Shown: piece by piece, positions 60,458 through 64,000 of the stretch
Position numbering within the stretch: the first letter of the stretch is position 1
Layout: each line of letters starts with the position of its first letter
Origin: Bradyrhizobium sp. in8p8
GTDB taxonomy: Bacteria; Pseudomonadota; Alphaproteobacteria; Rhizobiales; Xanthobacteraceae
Direction: 5' to 3'
Assembly (NCBI RefSeq): GCF_000426845.1
Contig: NZ_AUGD01000004.1
Location: 370,014-434,013, forward strand
Length of the DNA: 64,000 nt
Notes under the pieces: generated by a model
What the model was told of the DNA's origin: nothing
The model's input: only the letters and a program-made list of their open reading frames with translations
Databases searched by the model: none
Position numbers and translations under genes: made by a program

Positions 60458-62023
60458 GTGCGACGTCCCAAACAAGCAAACGCCGAGGAGGCAACCAGAG
60501 GGCCGGCACGGGCTGCGCAATATGTGCGCATGTCCACGGACCATCAGAAGTATTCGACGGAGAACCAGAAGGATGCGATCGCAGCCTACGCCGCCCGACA
60601 CGGCCTCACGATCGTTCGCACCTATGCCGACGAAGGCCGCAGCGGCCTCCGGATCGAAGGACGGGATGCCCTCAAGCAACTGATCGAAGATGTCAGAAGC
60701 CGCCGTACCGACTTCAGCGTCGTGCTGGTCTACGACGTGAGCCGCTGGGGCCGCTTCCCCGATGCCGACGAGAGCGCCTACTACGAATACACCTGCAAGG
60801 AAGCGGGCATCCGGGTACAGTATTGCGCCGAGCAGTTCGAAAACGACGGCAGCTTGTCCTCTACGATAATCAAGAGCATGAAACGGGCGATGGCCGGCGA
60901 ATACAGCCGGGAACTCTCGGCCAAGGTCTTCGCGGGGCAGTGCCGACTGATCGGTCTTGGGTTTCGGCAGGGTGGTACTCCCGGATATGGTCTCAGGCGG
61001 CAATTGATCGACGAACACCGGACGCCGAAAGCCGATCTTGGCCGCGGCGAATACAAGAGCCTACAAACTGACCGGGTCATCCTGAAGCCAGGACCGCCGC
61101 AGGAAATCGAGCTGGTGCGGCGCATCTACAGATGCTTCGTCCTCCAGCTCAAATCCGAGGCCGAGATTGCCGCCATGCTCAATCTCGAAGGCATTCCGAA
61201 CGAGTTTGGTCGGCCTTGGACCCGCGGGACAATCCACCAGATCCTCACCAACGAAAAATATGTGGGCAACAACGTCTATAACCGCGTTTCTTTCAAGCTG
61301 AAGCAGGCGCGTGTAATCAATCCGCCGGATATGTGGGTACGCGCCGATCACGTGTTTGATGCAGTGGTCGACAGCGACTTCTTTCTTGCCGCGAGGCGTA
61401 TCATCGAGGAGCGCAGCAAGCGGCTAACGGACGAAGAAATGCTGGAGCGACTCACAACCCTTCTCAAGCAGAAAGGGCATCTTTCCGGACTGGTTATCGA
61501 CGAGATGGATGAGATGCCCTCAAGTTCGGTCTACCGAACGCGTTTCGGCAGCCTTATCCGGGCCTATCAGCTCGTCGGATACGATCCAGGACGCGACTAC
61601 CAGTATATTGAGACCAACCGCGCCCTTCGGACCATGTTTCCGCATGTGCTTGAGAAGGCGATGGCGGGAATATGCGACGCCGGCGGGACCGTCGAGTTCG
61701 ACGACTTGACGGACATCTTGACGATCAACGGTGAATTTACGGCATCGATCGTGATTGCCCGCTGTATGCACACTCCGGGGGGGGTCCTACGCTGGAAGCT
61801 AAGGCTTGATACCGGCTTGCGGCCGGACATCACGATCGCGATCCGCATGGACGGAGAGAACAAAGAGATACTCGACTATTACCTCCTGCCCAGCATCGAC
61901 ATGTCGGCCGACCGGCTCAGGCTCGCGGAAGAGAACGGTATCTATCTGGACGCCTATCGCTTCGACGATCTCGACGCGCTCTTTGGACTTAGCGCGCGCA
62001 TCGAACTGGGAGTTGCCGCATGA
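60458..62023 (+). CDS. Large serine recombinase
   Basis: A 521-residue large serine recombinase. The resolvase domain opens with 'YVRMSTDHQKYSTENQ': catalytic Ser26, with Arg24 before it. 'FSVVLVYDVSRWGRF' is the conserved core with its catalytic Arg. 'RLIGLGFRQGGTPGYGLRRQL' and 'GRPWTRGTIHQILTNEKYVG' are the recombinase domain and its DNA-binding part, followed by a ~200-residue C-terminal region. It should integrate or excise an element between short att sites. Initiated by GTG with a weak ribosome site. It overlaps the first ParB-like gene by 4 bp. Confidence 0.9.
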   Translation: MRRPKQANAEEATRGPARAAQYVRMSTDHQKYSTENQKDAIAAYAARHGLTIVRTYADEGRSGLRIEGRDALKQLIEDVRSRRTDFSVVLVYDVSRWGRFPDADESAYYEYTCKEAGIRVQYCAEQFENDGSLSSTIIKSMKRAMAGEYSRELSAKVFAGQCRLIGLGFRQGGTPGYGLRRQLIDEHRTPKADLGRGEYKSLQTDRVILKPGPPQEIELVRRIYRCFVLQLKSEAEIAAMLNLEGIPNEFGRPWTRGTIHQILTNEKYVGNNVYNRVSFKLKQARVINPPDMWVRADHVFDAVVDSDFFLAARRIIEERSKRLTDEEMLERLTTLLKQKGHLSGLVIDEMDEMPSSSVYRTRFGSLIRAYQLVGYDPGRDYQYIETNRALRTMFPHVLEKAMAGICDAGGTVEFDDLTDILTINGEFTASIVIARCMHTPGGVLRWKLRLDTGLRPDITIAIRMDGENKEILDYYLLPSIDMSADRLRLAEENGIYLDAYRFDDLDALFGLSARIELGVAA

Positions 62024-62904
62024 GCGACGAAACGGCTCCGGAAATCATCAAAATTCCTGTAACGGACATCAGGGTCCTCAATCCTCGATCGCGCAACAAG
62101 CGGATCTTCGGCGAGCTCGTAACGAGCATCGCCCATCTTGGCCTCAAGAAGCCAATCACGGTTAGCCGCCGCAATGGTCACGGATTTGACCTCGTCTGCG
62201 GTCAGGGGCGGCTGGAAGCCTTCATAGCGCTGGGTCAAACGGAAATACCCGCAATTGTCATCGAAGCATCCGAAGAGGATTGCTTCGTGATGAGCCTCGT
62301 CGAAAACCTCGCGCGGCGCCACCATTCTCCTCTTGAACTGGTCTCCGAGATCGGTAATCTCAAGAAGCGCGGTTATTCGATTGGGCAGATTGCGGCCAAG
62401 ATCGACTTCAGCACCGAGTATGTCTACGCAATCTGCGCCCTCCTGGAGAATGGTGAGCAACGTCTATTGGCCGCAGTAGATCGGGGGCTCATTCCCCATA
62501 GCATTGCCATGGAGATCGCAAAGGCCAAGGACGGCGACGTCCAAAAGGCACTTGCCGAAGCCTACGAAGCCAATGCGATTCCCGGCAACCAGGTCCTCGC
62601 AATCCGCAAAATCATTGAACAGCGCAACTTGCTCGGCAAGGCAAAGAGCCCAACCGGGCCGCGGCAACAGGCAAAGCGCGTAACCGCCGGCGCCCTTGTG
62701 CGCGCCTACAAGAAGGAGGCGGATCGGCAGAAGCTACTCGTGAAGAAGGCTGGCCTCGCGCAGAGCCGGTTGCTCTTTGCGGTCAACGCTCTGCGAATGC
62801 TGATGGGGGAGGCGCCGTTCGTCAAGCTGTTGCAGGGGGAGGAGTTGCACACGCTGCCCCGCCCCATCGCCGAGCGGCTTCAAGGTGCAGGAGGACAGTT
62901 ATGA
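62020..62904 (+). CDS. ParB/RepB-like partition protein, copy 1
   Basis: A 294-residue ParB-type protein. The N-terminal ParB nuclease-like domain has 'VLNPRSRNKRIFGELVTSIA', 'LKKPITVSR' and 'LVCGQGRLEAFIALGQTEIP', with 'CFVMSLVENLARRHHSPLE' as the family 'ENxxR' element, then a helix-turn-helix segment ('RGYSIGQIAAKIDFSTEYVY'). In place of the CTP-pocket 'GERR' the sequence reads 'GQGR'. No ParA is nearby. It overlaps both neighbours by 4 bp, so the unit is translated together. The function may be in recombination control rather than partition (inference). Confidence 0.85.
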   Translation: MSDETAPEIIKIPVTDIRVLNPRSRNKRIFGELVTSIAHLGLKKPITVSRRNGHGFDLVCGQGRLEAFIALGQTEIPAIVIEASEEDCFVMSLVENLARRHHSPLELVSEIGNLKKRGYSIGQIAAKIDFSTEYVYAICALLENGEQRLLAAVDRGLIPHSIAMEIAKAKDGDVQKALAEAYEANAIPGNQVLAIRKIIEQRNLLGKAKSPTGPRQQAKRVTAGALVRAYKKEADRQKLLVKKAGLAQSRLLFAVNALRMLMGEAPFVKLLQGEELHTLPRPIAERLQGAGGQL

Positions 62905-63812
62905 GCATGGCCGACGTCCGCATAGCGTTTGAGCAAAACATAATCGTGCTCCCGTTAGAGTCGATCTTGCCGCTCAAGCAAATCTCCGACGAGGCAAAAA
63001 GGCTTGTCAGATACAAGCGCGTGGCCCAGTCGATTGCCGAAATCGGATTGATCGAGCCGCTCGTGTTGTCGAGGCACCCCGACGAAAACGGGAAGTATCT
63101 ACTCCTCGACGGCCACTGGCGCCGCGCGGCTCTCATGGATCGTGGCGAAACGAGCGCCCGCTGCATTCTGGCGCATGACGACGAGACCTTCACCTATAAC
63201 AAGCGTATCAATCACCTCGCCACGATCCAGGAATACTTCATGATCGTGCGAGCCCTTGCCAGGGGAGTTTCGGAAGAGAAGCTGGCGAAAGCACTGGACG
63301 TCAATATCGGTCACATCAAGCGGCGTCGGGCCATGCTGGACGGCATCAGTCCGGAAGTCATCGAGATGCTGAAGGATAAAATGGTCAGCACGGTGACGTT
63401 TGATGTGATGCGCAAGATGGGTCTGATGCGCCAGATCGAGGTCGCGGAATTGATGCTGTCGGCCTCTAATTTCACGGTCGGTTATGCGCGGGCGCTTCTC
63501 GCGGCAACGAAACAGGCCGATCTGGCGAAGCCCGAAAGGGCGAAGCGCATCGATGGTATGACGCCCGAGCAACTGGCGCGCATGGAACGCGAAATGAGCA
63601 CCCTTCAGCAGGACTTCAAGGCCGTCGAAGCCTCCTACGGCGAGGATGTCCTTCATCTGGTGATCGCGTCAGGCTACATATCGAAGCTCATCTCCAACCG
63701 CAAAGTGGAGCGCTATCTCGATCAGAACCACCCTGAGATCCTTGAAGAGTTCAAGGCAATCGTTTCTGTGACATCTCTCGACCATCCGGTCCCGGAATCC
63801 ACGGCACGGTGA
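62901..63812 (+). CDS. ParB/RepB-like partition protein, copy 2 (RepB C-terminal type)
   Basis: A 303-residue ParB-like protein ('IGLIEPLVLSRHPDENGKYL', 'LLDGHWRRAALMDRGE') with a C-terminal region like the plasmid RepB C-terminal domain ('YARALLAATKQADL' and on). The N-terminal pocket reads 'GHWRR'. It is distantly related to copy 1 rather than identical. It starts 4 bp inside the upstream stop (ATGA). It is the last gene before the IS3-type element at the window edge. Confidence 0.85.
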   Translation: MSMADVRIAFEQNIIVLPLESILPLKQISDEAKRLVRYKRVAQSIAEIGLIEPLVLSRHPDENGKYLLLDGHWRRAALMDRGETSARCILAHDDETFTYNKRINHLATIQEYFMIVRALARGVSEEKLAKALDVNIGHIKRRRAMLDGISPEVIEMLKDKMVSTVTFDVMRKMGLMRQIEVAELMLSASNFTVGYARALLAATKQADLAKPERAKRIDGMTPEQLARMEREMSTLQQDFKAVEASYGEDVLHLVIASGYISKLISNRKVERYLDQNHPEILEEFKAIVSVTSLDHPVPESTAR

Positions 63813-63889
63813 TCGCGCCCGGCTTGCTTCAACAAATGGCGCTTGCCTGGGAGGGGGACTTGGGATGTGACGATAGCGCACGTTCGGAC

Positions 63890-64000
63890 TGGTCTGAGCC
63901 CCGGTATTTCCTCCAAAAATGGGTAGAGTCCATAACCCGGATTGGGGGATGGACGATGAAGAAGAGCCGGTTCACCGAAGAACAAATCATCGGGATTTTG
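63890..64000 (+). mobile_element. IS3-family insertion sequence, left end (cut by window edge)
   Basis: The left end probably begins at 63890 with 'tggtctgagccccggtattt'; the start of an IS3-type orfA follows at 63956. The right end and inverted repeat lie outside the window, so the boundary is inferred from the position of orfA and the change of sequence character after the ParB-like gene. Confidence 0.55.
63956..64000 (+). CDS. IS3-family transposase orfA, N-terminal 15 codons only
   Basis: The sequence 'MKKSRFTEEQIIGIL' is the typical N-terminus of IS3-family OrfA (IS407-like group). An atypical 'gggggatggacg' stretch precedes the ATG. The rest is beyond the window. Confidence 0.8.
   Translation, partial: MKKSRFTEEQIIGIL

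Overview
The window looks like chromosome of a high-GC alphaproteobacterium of the Bradyrhizobium type. Evidence: high GC with strong third-position GC bias; an initiator tRNA of alphaproteobacterial form; an Irr-type iron-control palindrome in front of an mbfA-like rubrerythrin/VIT1 gene; many oligopeptide-type ABC transporters, amidases, SDRs and acyl-CoA enzymes; and intergenic spaces filled with short palindromic elements whose arms read like 'cgtcattgcgag...gcaatccag'. The genus is an inference; no 16S or other decisive marker is present.

Region 1 (1-6.9 kb): the 3' end of a very large FecR-domain/VCBS-repeat surface protein with a type I secretion-like C-terminus, then a CHASE2-type adenylate/guanylate cyclase split by a frameshift. 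Region 2 (7.2-16.6 kb): a complete Dpp/Opp-type ABC transporter operon (substrate-binding protein, two permeases, two ATPases) with an amidase and an AtzG-like small subunit embedded between the ATPases; a second, paralogous binding protein is divergent. This looks like an uptake-and-hydrolysis unit for an amide compound. Region 3 (16.9-28.7 kb): a small membrane protein, a PrtD/HlyD type I secretion pair, AMP nucleosidase, a CinA/PncC-type deamidase, two paralogous amidohydrolases with a Rieske ferredoxin, a LysR regulator, small DUF proteins, a GNAT acetyltransferase and an enoyl-CoA hydratase. Region 4 (28.8-46.5 kb): catabolic and redox genes (three SDRs, AidB-like acyl-CoA dehydrogenase, zinc alcohol dehydrogenase, amidase, epoxide-hydrolase-like enzyme, two metallo-beta-lactamase-fold hydrolases, GST, FAH-family hydrolase, GMC oxidoreductase, coniferyl-aldehyde-type dehydrogenase), plus the iron-regulated mbfA and a CvpA-family protein.

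Region 5 (46.8-64 kb) is clearly accessory. It begins directly after an initiator tRNA-Met gene and its terminator. It holds a compact tandem unit (PLD nuclease fused to a SNF2-type helicase; a very large Eco57I-type adenine methyltransferase; an SMC/ABC-like ATPase with a HEPN-like tail) facing a DUF262/DUF1524 (GmrSD-type) nuclease across a decayed gene. This is my best candidate for an unclassified anti-phage or restriction system. Further on are a decayed ArdC-type antirestriction gene, a small putative regulator divergent from a large serine recombinase, two ParB-like genes each overlapping its upstream neighbour by 4 bp, and the left end of an IS3-family element cut by the window edge.

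Working together, the core part is a scavenging and catabolic stretch typical of soil rhizobia. The right-hand quarter is a tRNA-anchored island carrying defence, antirestriction remnants and a recombinase/partition cassette.
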